Assembly: GCA_036392935.1 (NCBI GenBank)
Contig: DASVWZ010000012.1
Location: 1-24,611, forward strand
DNA: 24,611 bases
From: DASVWZ01 sp036392935
GTDB taxonomy: Bacteria > Acidobacteriota > Terriglobia > Terriglobales > Acidobacteriaceae
Direction of reading: 5' to 3'
Position numbers and translations under genes: made by a program. Positions 8,278 through 14,918 of the stretch are shown here, piece by piece. Within the stretch, counting starts at the first letter, position 1, and each line of letters starts with the position of its first letter. The notes under the pieces were generated by a model. That model made no database searches. It worked only from the letters and a program-made list of their open reading frames with translations, and had not been told where the DNA came from.

Positions 8278-10137
8278 ATGCCTGCGAACCTCATCGAGCG
8301 GTTAAAGCAGTCTCCGGTGCTCTGCGATGGTGCCATGGGTACGCTGCTCTACGGCAAAGGCATCTTCATCAACCGTTGCTTCGATGAGCTGAACCTGTCG
8401 CAGCCCGACCTGATCCGGGGAATTCACCATGATTACCTCCAGTCAGGCGCGGAAATCATTGAAACTAACACTTTCGGTGCTAATTCTTTCCGGTTGGAAA
8501 GGCACAGCTTAGCCGACCGCGTCCATGACATCAACCACTCCGGCGCGCGGCTGGCAAAAGAAGCGGCAAAGAGCTTCGACGTTTGGGTAGCCGGCTCCGT
8601 CGGCCCGCTCGGAATCCGCATCGAGCCTCTTGGCAAGACCTCACTGCAGGAAGCCCGCCGGGCATTCCGCGAACAAATTACCGCTCTCGTAGAAGGCGGC
8701 GTCGATTTGCTGATCCTTGAAACCTTCGGCTATCTCGAAGAGATTCGCCAGGCAATCCTCGCGGCTCGCGAGGTCAATCCCGCGATCCCAGTCATCGCCC
8801 AGGTCACTATCGACGAAGACGGCAACTGTCTCGACGGATCGACCCCCGAAGATTTCGCTCCGCGCCTCGAAGAATGGGGCGCCGATGTCATCGGCTGCAA
8901 CTGCAGCGTCGGCCCCGTCGCCATGCTCGACGCCATGGAGCGCACCCGCGCCGCCACTTCCCTGCCGCTCTCGGCGCAACCGAATGCCGGAATTCCCCGT
9001 TCGGTCGAAGGCCGAAACATTTATCTCTGCTCGCCCGAGTACATGGCCAGTTACGCCCGCAAGTTCGTCGCCGCCGGGGTGCGCCTGGTTGGCGGATGCT
9101 GCGGAACCACTCCCGACCACATTCGCGCCATGAAATCGGCTCTTCGCGCCGGCGAAGCGCGCGCCCGGGTCACCGCCGAGCATACCAAGTCTCAGTCACG
9201 CCAATCCGCGGCCCCGGCGATTCCACTCGCAGAACGTTCCCGGCTTGGCGCCAAAATCGCCGCCGGCGACTTTATCACCATGGTCGAGATCGTGCCGCCT
9301 AAAGGCATCGATATCCGCAAGGAAATCGAAGGCGCGCGTTTTCTCAAAACTGTGGGTGTAGATGCCATCAACATTCCCGACAGCCCGCGCGCCTCGGCGC
9401 GCATGAGCAATCAGGCGCTTTCACTTCTCATTCAGCAGGAAGTCGGCATCGAGCCAATCCTGCACTACACCTGCCGCGACCGCAACGTGCTCGGCATTCA
9501 ATCCGATCTTCTCGGCGCCGCCGCCACCGGCATCCGCAATCTCATTTGCATCACCGGCGATCCGCCCAAGATGGGCAGCTACCCCGACGCAACCGCCGTC
9601 TTCGACGTCGACGCCATCGGCCTGGTCAACATCGTCCACAGTCTCAACCGCGGTCAGGATATCGGTGGCAACCCCATTGGCATGGGCACAGCCTTCGTCA
9701 TCGGCGTTGGCGCCAATCCCGGCATCGCCGATATTGACGAAGAAGTTCGCCGCTTCGAATATAAAGTCGAAGCCGGAGCCGACTACGCCGTCACGCAGCC
9801 GGTCTTCGATCTGGCGCTGCTCGAAACTTTTCTCCGCCGCATCGAGCATTGCCGCATTCCAGTGGTCGCTGGTATTTGGCCGCTGGTCAGCGTGCGCAAC
9901 GCTGAATTCATGAAGAACGAGCTCCGCGTCTCCGTGCCGGATTCCATCCTCGAGCGCATGAATCGTGTCTCCACGCCCGACGCCGCCCGTGAGGAAGGCG
10001 TGCAGATCGCGCGTGAAATGCTCGCCGCCGTGCGCGGCATGGTCCAGGGCGCGCAGATCAGCGCCCCGCTCGGCCGCTACAGTTCCGCCGTAGATGTGCT
10101 CGAGGCGCTCGGACGCTCCAGCGCCAACGCCGTGTAG
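8278..10137 (+). CDS. Bifunctional homocysteine S-methyltransferase / methylenetetrahydrofolate reductase
   Basis: A 619-residue fusion of the YitJ type. The N-terminal domain (about 1-290) is a zinc-dependent homocysteine S-methyltransferase barrel: DGAMGTLLYGKG at 17-28, ETNTFGANSFRL at 62-73. The three zinc ligands are in place: C207 in GCNCSVGP, and C274/C275 in GGCCGTTP. A charged linker (about 291-325) leads to the C-terminal MTHFR domain (about 326-610). This has the catalytic glutamate in MVEIVPP (E337), ITGDPPK (425-431) and VTQPVFD (505-511). MTHFR reduces 5,10-methylene-THF to 5-methyl-THF with FAD. The fusion joins methyl-group production to methionine synthesis or recycling. The cobalamin-binding domains of MetH are absent, so the methyl donor of the N-terminal half is uncertain. 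ATG start at 8278. Confidence 0.93.
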   Translation: MPANLIERLKQSPVLCDGAMGTLLYGKGIFINRCFDELNLSQPDLIRGIHHDYLQSGAEIIETNTFGANSFRLERHSLADRVHDINHSGARLAKEAAKSFDVWVAGSVGPLGIRIEPLGKTSLQEARRAFREQITALVEGGVDLLILETFGYLEEIRQAILAAREVNPAIPVIAQVTIDEDGNCLDGSTPEDFAPRLEEWGADVIGCNCSVGPVAMLDAMERTRAATSLPLSAQPNAGIPRSVEGRNIYLCSPEYMASYARKFVAAGVRLVGGCCGTTPDHIRAMKSALRAGEARARVTAEHTKSQSRQSAAPAIPLAERSRLGAKIAAGDFITMVEIVPPKGIDIRKEIEGARFLKTVGVDAINIPDSPRASARMSNQALSLLIQQEVGIEPILHYTCRDRNVLGIQSDLLGAAATGIRNLICITGDPPKMGSYPDATAVFDVDAIGLVNIVHSLNRGQDIGGNPIGMGTAFVIGVGANPGIADIDEEVRRFEYKVEAGADYAVTQPVFDLALLETFLRRIEHCRIPVVAGIWPLVSVRNAEFMKNELRVSVPDSILERMNRVSTPDAAREEGVQIAREMLAAVRGMVQGAQISAPLGRYSSAVDVLEALGRSSANAV

Positions 10138-10194
10138 GACTGGTACACTCAATTTCCAAACAGCGAGAGAATAGAATCTTGACAGGAGTTCCGC

Positions 10195-10434
10195 TTGGCA
10201 AAGTTTGAAGAAGGTCTTCAGCGCCTGGAAAAAATCGTCGAAGAACTCGAAAAGGGTGAAGTTCCCCTCGAAAAATCGCTGACCCTCTTCGAGGAAGGCG
10301 TGAAGCTCTCCGCCGCCTGCCGCAAAGAGCTGGACGAAGCCGAAGGCAAAGTCGAAATCCTGCTCAAGCAGAACGGCAAGCTTCAGCCCGAGCCTTTCAA
10401 TCCCTCCGCTGACCCGCAGTCCGGCCGGAAATAG
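10195..10434 (+). CDS. xseB: Exodeoxyribonuclease VII small subunit
   Basis: A 79-residue small subunit of exonuclease VII, which with XseA degrades single-stranded DNA in the cytoplasm. The signature is clear: KFEEGLQRLEKIVEELEKGEVPLEKSLTLFEEGVKLSAACRKELDEAEGKVEIL, an antiparallel helical pair of full family length. The start is a TTG at 10195 with AGGAG (10184-10188) 6 nt upstream; no ATG is available. The xseA gene is not in this window. It sits 57 bp after the methyltransferase/MTHFR gene and ends 3 bp before the end of the convergent HTH gene. Confidence 0.93.
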   Translation: MAKFEEGLQRLEKIVEELEKGEVPLEKSLTLFEEGVKLSAACRKELDEAEGKVEILLKQNGKLQPEPFNPSADPQSGRK

Positions 10435-10437
10435 CTT

Positions 10438-10998
10438 TTACGCCAACTTCTGCGGCCTCGCAACAATGAAATCGGCCGCCGGACGGCCCAGCGCTTGCGT
10501 GATCCGCATTGCCAACTCCATGCCAATCGCGAACTTCACCGTGCGCAGGCCGCTAAGCTGGCTGGGGGTGCAACCCAGCTTTTCGGCCGCCTCCTGCCAG
10601 GTTGCGCCGCGCTTCATGCGCGCATTATTCAGCGCACCGTAAAGCTTACGTAGATTCCATCGCAGCCGCTGCGTCTCATCCGCTTCCGGAAGCCCGACCC
10701 CGGCCGTGCCCTCTCTTGGCTTGGCAATAAAAGTTTCCGGCGGGACGTCGAGCCAGCGCAGCAGAAACAGCGCGTGCTGGCAACTGATAAAGCCCCGCTC
10801 ACCCATCTTCCAAATCGTGTCGGTGGCAATGGGGTGGTCAGTCGGCCGCAGCTGGTTGAGCACGCGCGACTGGTCCCAGATCACCGCAGCCAACTTCGGC
10901 CAACTCAGTTTCAGCTCGCGCCGGCGCTTGTCCACCGCGTCGAAGAATGCCTGATTATCGAAAACATCTTTATCGGGTTTGCGAGGCAAAGGAGACAT
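10438..10998 (-). CDS. DNA-binding protein with two XRE-like helix-turn-helix segments
   Basis: A 186-residue protein with no recognised name. The N-terminal part (about 15-95) looks like a Cro/C1-type HTH: RRRELKLSWPKLAAVIW followed by ATDTIWKMGERGFISCQHALFLLRWL. The C-terminal part (about 110-180) looks like a second one: RMKRGATWQEAAEKLGCTPSQLSGLRT with ITQALGRPAADFI. The middle is a charged linker (KPREGTAGVGLPEADETQ). It is likely a cytoplasmic transcriptional regulator. Its target is unknown, and the adjacent reductase gene (11016-11549, same strand, 17 bp away) is a possible operon partner. It ends 3 bp from the convergent xseB, leaving no room for a terminator. Confidence 0.7.
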   Translation of the reverse strand: MSPLPRKPDKDVFDNQAFFDAVDKRRRELKLSWPKLAAVIWDQSRVLNQLRPTDHPIATDTIWKMGERGFISCQHALFLLRWLDVPPETFIAKPREGTAGVGLPEADETQRLRWNLRKLYGALNNARMKRGATWQEAAEKLGCTPSQLSGLRTVKFAIGMELAMRITQALGRPAADFIVARPQKLA

Positions 10999-11015
10999 GA
11001 TGTTCCGCTCGTAGC

Positions 11016-11549
11016 TTAAGCCGGAACGTACCTCAACCGAATCAGGTCGTCGGCGATTAATTCACTTCCCACCAGATGAAGCCGCGGACGCGGGCCCATG
11101 AAAAATGGCTGACCACTTCCCAGCACCACCGGGCGCAGGTAGAGGTGATACTCATCGATAAGGCCGGCTTCGGTCAGGTTTTGCGCCAGGACTGGTCCGC
11201 CAACGTGAATCTCGCCGGCCAGTTCGGCCTTCGACCTGCGTATCACCTTGTGAAAATCGTCCGTCACCAGCGTGGCGTTCGGTCCAACCAACTTGAGAGT
11301 ACGCGACACCACCCACTTCTGCTGGCTCCGCCATGCCGCTGCGAACTCGTGATCCACCGCGTCCCAATCGGGGAGATCTTCTTGCCAATAGCTCATGATC
11401 TCGTACATGCGGCGACCGTAAATCAGGCCTGCCGCGCCGCGCACCAGTTCAATGAAGTGACGGAACGCCGCGGGTGGCGGCGGCCCCAGCTTCATGTGGT
11501 CGACATAGCCATCAAGCGACTGGCTCAAACCGTAGACAAGTCTTGCCAC
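11016..11549 (-). CDS. Dihydrofolate reductase-like (RibD C-terminal domain) family protein
   Basis: A 177-residue protein of the RibD_C/DHFR-like superfamily. It shows the N-terminal MARLVYGLSQSLDGYV and a Rossmann-like GAAGLIYGRRMYEIMSYW. Further on are KWVVSRTLKL, the NADPH-region EIHVGGPVLAQNLTEAGLIDEYHLYLRPVVLGSGQPFF, and a terminal LIRLRYVPA strand. The family reduces pteridine/flavin-type substrates with NADPH, but most single-domain members lack a known substrate, and true folate reduction should not be assumed. ATG start at 11549. The gene precedes the HTH gene on the minus strand and diverges from the SRPBCC gene at 11655. Confidence 0.88.
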   Translation of the reverse strand: MARLVYGLSQSLDGYVDHMKLGPPPPAAFRHFIELVRGAAGLIYGRRMYEIMSYWQEDLPDWDAVDHEFAAAWRSQQKWVVSRTLKLVGPNATLVTDDFHKVIRRSKAELAGEIHVGGPVLAQNLTEAGLIDEYHLYLRPVVLGSGQPFFMGPRPRLHLVGSELIADDLIRLRYVPA

Positions 11550-11654
11550 GCTGTAAGTCTCCTTGCTCCGCCGTAGCGCCGGTTGGCGGCAGCCGAACGC
11601 CGCCTGTAGAGTACCCTATTTACTCGGCCTTCAACAGAAGCCCGTCCGCAACCT

Positions 11655-12116
11655 ATGAAGCTTCACACCTTCCATTCCGAAATCTGGGTTCCGCATTCGC
11701 GAGACGACGTATTTCAATTCTTTTCTCGCGCCGAGAATCTCGAAGTTCTAACGCCAAATTGGTTGCACTGCTCCATTCTCTCCACGCCCGCCGCCATGAC
11801 GGCCGGAGCTAGGATCAAGTACCGTTTGCGTCTGCGCGGCATTCCCATTCGCTGGGAAAGCGAAATCACCGCCTGGGAACCGCCGCAGCGTTTCATCGAT
11901 GAGCAACGAATTGGCCCCTATCGTCAATGGGTTCACGAACACCAATTTCTCGAGCATGACGGAGGCACCAGAATTCTCGACCACGTCCAATACGCCGTCC
12001 CCGCCGACTGGCTTGTGCACCGTCTGTTGGTCGCACCGGACCTGCGCCGGATCTTCGCGTTCCGCCGCCAAAAGATCTCCGAAATATTCGGATCCAACCG
12101 TGAAGCCGCGCGATAA
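11655..12116 (+). CDS. SRPBCC (START-like) family protein
   Basis: A 153-residue protein with the SRPBCC/polyketide-cyclase-like fold: strand MKLHTFHSEIWVPHSRDDVFQFFSRAENLEVLTPNWLH, then GARIKYRLRLRGIPIRWESEITAWEPPQRFIDEQRIGPYRQWVHEH, and the GTRILDHVQYAVP strand before the long C-terminal helix (RRIFAFRRQKISEIF). This subgroup (COG4276-like, cyclase/dehydrase) includes ligand-binding proteins fused to epimerases. The ligand is unknown. The gene is 45 bp upstream of the prenyl synthase and probably co-transcribed with it. Confidence 0.85.
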   Translation: MKLHTFHSEIWVPHSRDDVFQFFSRAENLEVLTPNWLHCSILSTPAAMTAGARIKYRLRLRGIPIRWESEITAWEPPQRFIDEQRIGPYRQWVHEHQFLEHDGGTRILDHVQYAVPADWLVHRLLVAPDLRRIFAFRRQKISEIFGSNREAAR

Positions 12117-12161
12117 CGCTTCCGCGAACCGTGTTCATCTCTGCTTGCTATACTCACCGTC

Positions 12162-13043
12162 ATGCTGAAAGAGACTTTGGAAAGCGGCCGGCAGCTGGCC
12201 GACGCTGCTCTGGAGCGTCTGCTTCCCGCCGCAACCCAGCGCCCGGTGTCTATCCATCAGGCCATGCGTCACAGTGTCTTTGCCGGCGGCAAGCGCCTGC
12301 GCCCGATCCTGTGCATGGAATCTGGCCGCATGATCGCCGGCTCAATGCCCCGGGGAATCGATGATCTAGGCGCTGCGCTGGAAATGCTTCACACTTATTC
12401 TCTGATCCACGACGATCTTCCCGCCCTCGACAACGACGACCTTCGCCGTGGCCGTCCCACTTGCCACAAAGCCTTCGGCGAAGCCATCGCCATACTCGCC
12501 GGCGACGCGCTCCAGACCCAGGCCTATGAGGTTCTGTCGCGTTTGCAATGTTCGCCGGCAGCTCGCGTCCGCATCATCGAAGCGATTGCGCGCGGCACCG
12601 GGACCGTCGACGGCATGATCGGCGGGCAAGTCGTCGATCTTGAAGCCGAACACAAAAAACCAGACCTCGCCACGCTGGAATACATTCACCGCTCCAAGAC
12701 TGCGGCTCTCATCACCGCCAGCGTAGTTTCAGGCGGGCTTTACGTGGAAGCCAGCGAACACGCGGTTGAGCGTCTGCGCCACTTCGGCCATTCGATTGGG
12801 CTTGCGTTTCAGATTGTCGACGATGTGCTCGATGTCACCCAGACTTCCGAGCAACTGGGCAAGACTGCAGGCAAAGACACTGCCGCCGAGAAAGCGACGT
12901 ATCCCGCGCTGTTTGGGGTCGATGAATCGCTCAAGAAAGCCGATGCCCTGGCCGCCGAGGCGACCGCGGCTCTCGACGTATTCGGCGAGCGCGCTGCAAG
13001 CCTTAAAGCCTTGGCGCATTTCCTCGTGGAGAGAAAAAAATGA
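12162..13043 (+). CDS. ispA: Farnesyl/geranylgeranyl diphosphate synthase
   Basis: A 293-residue trans-prenyltransferase that condenses isopentenyl diphosphate with allylic diphosphates in isoprenoid synthesis. It contains GKRLRP (43-48) and the first aspartate-rich motif DDLPALD (84-90) in the bacterial long form, preceded by HTYSLIH as in E. coli IspA. It also has LAGDALQTQAYE, GGQVVDL, and the second aspartate-rich motif FQIVDDVLD (216-224). The Tyr-Ser before the first motif resembles farnesyl synthases. Chain length is an inference. The stop codon overlaps the ATG of the truncated bshB1 copy (ATGA at 13040-13043), an arrangement typical of an operon with translational coupling. Confidence 0.93.
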   Translation: MLKETLESGRQLADAALERLLPAATQRPVSIHQAMRHSVFAGGKRLRPILCMESGRMIAGSMPRGIDDLGAALEMLHTYSLIHDDLPALDNDDLRRGRPTCHKAFGEAIAILAGDALQTQAYEVLSRLQCSPAARVRIIEAIARGTGTVDGMIGGQVVDLEAEHKKPDLATLEYIHRSKTAALITASVVSGGLYVEASEHAVERLRHFGHSIGLAFQIVDDVLDVTQTSEQLGKTAGKDTAAEKATYPALFGVDESLKKADALAAEATAALDVFGERAASLKALAHFLVERKK

Positions 13044-13243
13044 GCTCCGCCCTCGACATCCTTGCCATCGCCGCCCATCGTGACGACGTGGAACAAACCT
13101 GCGGCGGCCCACTGCCCTTCGTCGTCATCTTCGTCGACACCGATGAGCACGTGAACCGCGTTTTGCCGACGCTAAAAGAAATGGCCGCTCACCGCCCGAC
13201 CGTGCGCGAGAATGTCGTGCTCGACCAGGGGAATTTAGGCTGA
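13040..13243 (+). pseudogene. Chimeric remnant: BshB1 N-terminus joined in frame to a DUF190-like C-terminus
   Basis: The first 23 codons (MSSALDILAIAAHRDDVEQT, ending CGG) match the start of the intact BshB1 encoded at 14919. The remaining 44 residues are unrelated to BshB1: PLPFVVIFVDTDEHVNRVLP, then TLKEM and ENVVLDQG. They resemble the last strand and helix of DUF190 proteins, small proteins often found beside crcB fluoride channels. The switch falls within a codon or two of the end of the 59-bp direct repeat (13108). The start is the ATGA overlap with ispA, so it is presumably translated as a 67-residue peptide. It lacks most of the deacetylase fold and is probably nonfunctional. The DUF190 call rests on remembered family pattern. 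Confidence 0.7.
13050..13108 (+). repeat. 59-bp direct repeat, copy A (5' part of bshB1)
   Basis: Identical to 14932-14990 except for one base (G at 13090, C at 14972). It encodes the LDILAIAAHRDDVEQTCGG part of BshB1. The sequence immediately upstream and downstream differs between the copies, so this defines the ends of the duplicated block. Confidence 0.93.
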
Positions 13244-13632
13244 CCTTTCCGGTGAACCCAATCCATGTACATTCTTGAATTCGACCCGGGTGGTAAAAAC
13301 CAGCTCGGTTGGAGCGTGCGGGTCTCCGAGGCTGCGCAGTTGCGCCCACTCCACCATCTGCTCGAAAGATTGTCGAGAACTCTCCTTCAACGGAGGCTAC
13401 GTTTGAGCGACGGGTTGCAAGCAGCCAGTGCGCTGGTGGTCGCCACCACCGTTGGCTTTTACAATAGCGCTGTCCAGCGAACGTGACGAGTTGCCAAATT
13501 CGCCTTGCTCCCTGCCAGGATCCCTGTGGCGTTTAGCCATCCCGAAAAGAAGGTAGAACTACGTGTGTCAAAAGCCAATATAATAGCCGAGTTTTCTTCG
13601 ATCCTGAGATAACGATTCACGGGAGCAATGGT
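13244..13632. other. Gene-poor left part of the insertion, with possible gene fragments
   Basis: Almost 390 bp with no gene I can support in full. One frame (13265-13486) begins MYILEFDPGGKNQLGWSV, which resembles the first strand of RNase H-like DUF429-type proteins (a D-P-G-G-x-x-x-x-G-W pattern). After about 20 residues the similarity stops and the rest is Arg/Leu-rich and non-protein-like. This suggests a truncated remnant. The segment becomes clearly AT-richer from about 13540 onward and ends with the region upstream of the DUF6941-like gene. Confidence 0.35.
13579..13584 (+). promoter_or_regulatory. Possible -10 box upstream of the DUF6941-like gene
   Basis: An exact TATAAT hexamer lies 48 bp before the ATG at 13633 in AT-rich DNA. 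No good TTGACA-like -35 is visible at 16-18 bp upstream, so this is only a candidate. Confidence 0.3.
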
Positions 13633-14085
13633 ATGCCCACGCCCTACGTAAATGCGGCTCTCATCTGCGAAAAAATAATGCAGGAAAAAGACGAGGCGTT
13701 TACCTTGATTCGTCTCGTAGACAGCCTAAAGTACCAACTGCAAACTTTCGGGACGGAGTCGCCTCATGGCCTAAAGCCTGTTATCGACGTGCATGTCTTC
13801 ATTAGCTTGAGAGCGGGAGAAGTGGTCGGAGAGCACACCGTAAAGATTGCCGTTTCGCCGCCCCACAAAGACCGTAAGGAACTTGCTAGTCAGCAGGTGA
13901 CCTTTACCGAACCGGTCCAGATCCAGAACTTCGTCCTCAATCTTTCTCTGGGTGTCGATGTTGATGGACTGTACTGGTTCGACGTGTTATTTGACGATCA
14001 GATTATTACTCGCGTTCCGCTGATAGTTACAGGAGCGCCGCCAGAGACGCTACCCATGCCGACTTTCTCGACGCGGAAAAGCTAA
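13633..14085 (+). CDS. DUF6941-like protein
   Basis: A 150-residue protein. The N-terminal MPTPYVNAALICEKIMQEKDEAFTLIRLVDSL matches the pattern of DUF6941 family proteins (a start with A-hCEKVhxEKDG-hShIRIVD). An all-beta body follows, with FISLRAGEVVGEHTVKIAVSPP and QNFVLNLSLGVDVDGLYWFDVLFDDQIITRVPLIV. Family function is unknown. I recall it as scattered across bacteria in accessory contexts, which fits the location inside the interrupted bshB1 locus. It uses ATG at 13633 with GGGAG (13621-13625) 7 nt upstream. Composition is visibly AT-richer than the flanking metabolic genes, consistent with recent acquisition. Confidence 0.72.
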   Translation: MPTPYVNAALICEKIMQEKDEAFTLIRLVDSLKYQLQTFGTESPHGLKPVIDVHVFISLRAGEVVGEHTVKIAVSPPHKDRKELASQQVTFTEPVQIQNFVLNLSLGVDVDGLYWFDVLFDDQIITRVPLIVTGAPPETLPMPTFSTRKS

Positions 14086-14374
14086 TGTTGAGCATGGGGG
14101 ATTGAGCCTTGGGGGTTTCGACGACCTCTATGAATTTCGTTATTTTCATATTCAACGCGTGCAACTGACTAAGGAACGTAGCATCGTCAATCGAAGAATC
14201 GTCTCGCTCTGCAAGTAACAAATGAATACTAGAGACCAAATCGACAACATCGGGCGAACTGTCCTGGTCCATGTTCCAACTGTTGGACATTATCCAGAGA
14301 ACAAAATCTGAGATGGAGATTTCCTGGCTGATTACTTTTGCCATCTGTATCCGAACTTCGTTTTCTAAAATCAT
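14027..14374 (-). CDS. Small conserved-looking hypothetical protein, convergent with the DUF6941-like gene
   Basis: From the ATG at 14374 (GGGA about 6 nt upstream) this gives 115 residues; a TTG at 14428 would extend it by 18. The first 60 residues, MAKVISQEISISDFVLWIMSNSWNM to VDLVSSIHLLLAERDDSSIDDATFLSQL, fit the pattern of a widespread small family. Those members have ISxxDFxxWhxxxxWN, then a helix xLVxxIxLxLAEY, and are often linked with toxin-antitoxin or accessory loci. The last 20 residues lie antisense to the end of the DUF6941-like gene (59-bp overlap). No function can be assigned. Whether the true stop is this one or a frameshift shortened the original is unclear. Confidence 0.5.
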   Translation of the reverse strand: MILENEVRIQMAKVISQEISISDFVLWIMSNSWNMDQDSSPDVVDLVSSIHLLLAERDDSSIDDATFLSQLHALNMKITKFIEVVETPKAQSPMLNISFSASRKSAWVASLAALL

Positions 14375-14537
14375 GGCTAATCCCACAGTCGTCTTCGTCA
14401 ATGCGTGGATATTAAGGTGCATCTTCAATCAATCCCGCATTCGTCAGCGGATCGCGGCGGGAGAATTTACAACAATTCCACGCCGCAAGCCAGCTGTTTC
14501 ACAGAAGGCCAACCACCCAAAAGGTACCACAAGCAAG

Positions 14538-14840
14538 ATGATATGGATACGTGACCTAAGTGGGGTGGAAGTTTGTACCGCCCACCATTACGTCTTCCCG
14601 AATGGTCGCACGACCCCACTTGACCCCAAAACTATAACGATTCGCGGAACCCGCTACACAATCGATCCTGATCTATCAATCGCCAATCCGGAACACCGCC
14701 TCCCTCATGTCTGGATGCGCAAGGTCTACGGATTGATTCGGCGCTACGTTATATGCCCAACCTTTGGCCCTATAGATCGCGTCCCAAGAATACAACTTGC
14801 CCATTCCGGACGGTTGCCCTGTCTCCTCAGTTGCACTTGA
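14538..14840 (+). CDS. Unrecognised approximately 100-residue protein
   Basis: The frame is open from 14271, but the N-terminal part is antisense to the previous gene and does not look like protein. From the ATG at 14538 the sequence looks genuine: MIWIRDLSGVEVCTAHHYVF, then a P-hydrophilic turn NGRTTPLDPKTITIRGTRYTIDPDLS, IANPEHRLPHVWMRKVYGLIRR and YVICPTFGP. It has balanced hydrophobic strands, four tryptophan or tyrosine clusters, and two Cys. No family is recalled. Composition resembles the DUF6941-like gene rather than the flanks. The start is a guess; the ATG at 14373 is the main alternative. It is the last element before the second bshB1 copy. Confidence 0.42.
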   Translation: MIWIRDLSGVEVCTAHHYVFPNGRTTPLDPKTITIRGTRYTIDPDLSIANPEHRLPHVWMRKVYGLIRRYVICPTFGPIDRVPRIQLAHSGRLPCLLSCT

Positions 14841-14918
14841 CGCCGCGGGACGCTTATCTCCCACCTGCCGCACCCAAATTGCACCGCTTCCACGCACACG
14901 ATATCCTGATGCACTACC

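Noticed and set aside
9421..10152. Minus-strand open frame of 243 codons
   Set aside because: Lies fully antisense to the MTHFR domain with conserved motifs on the plus strand.
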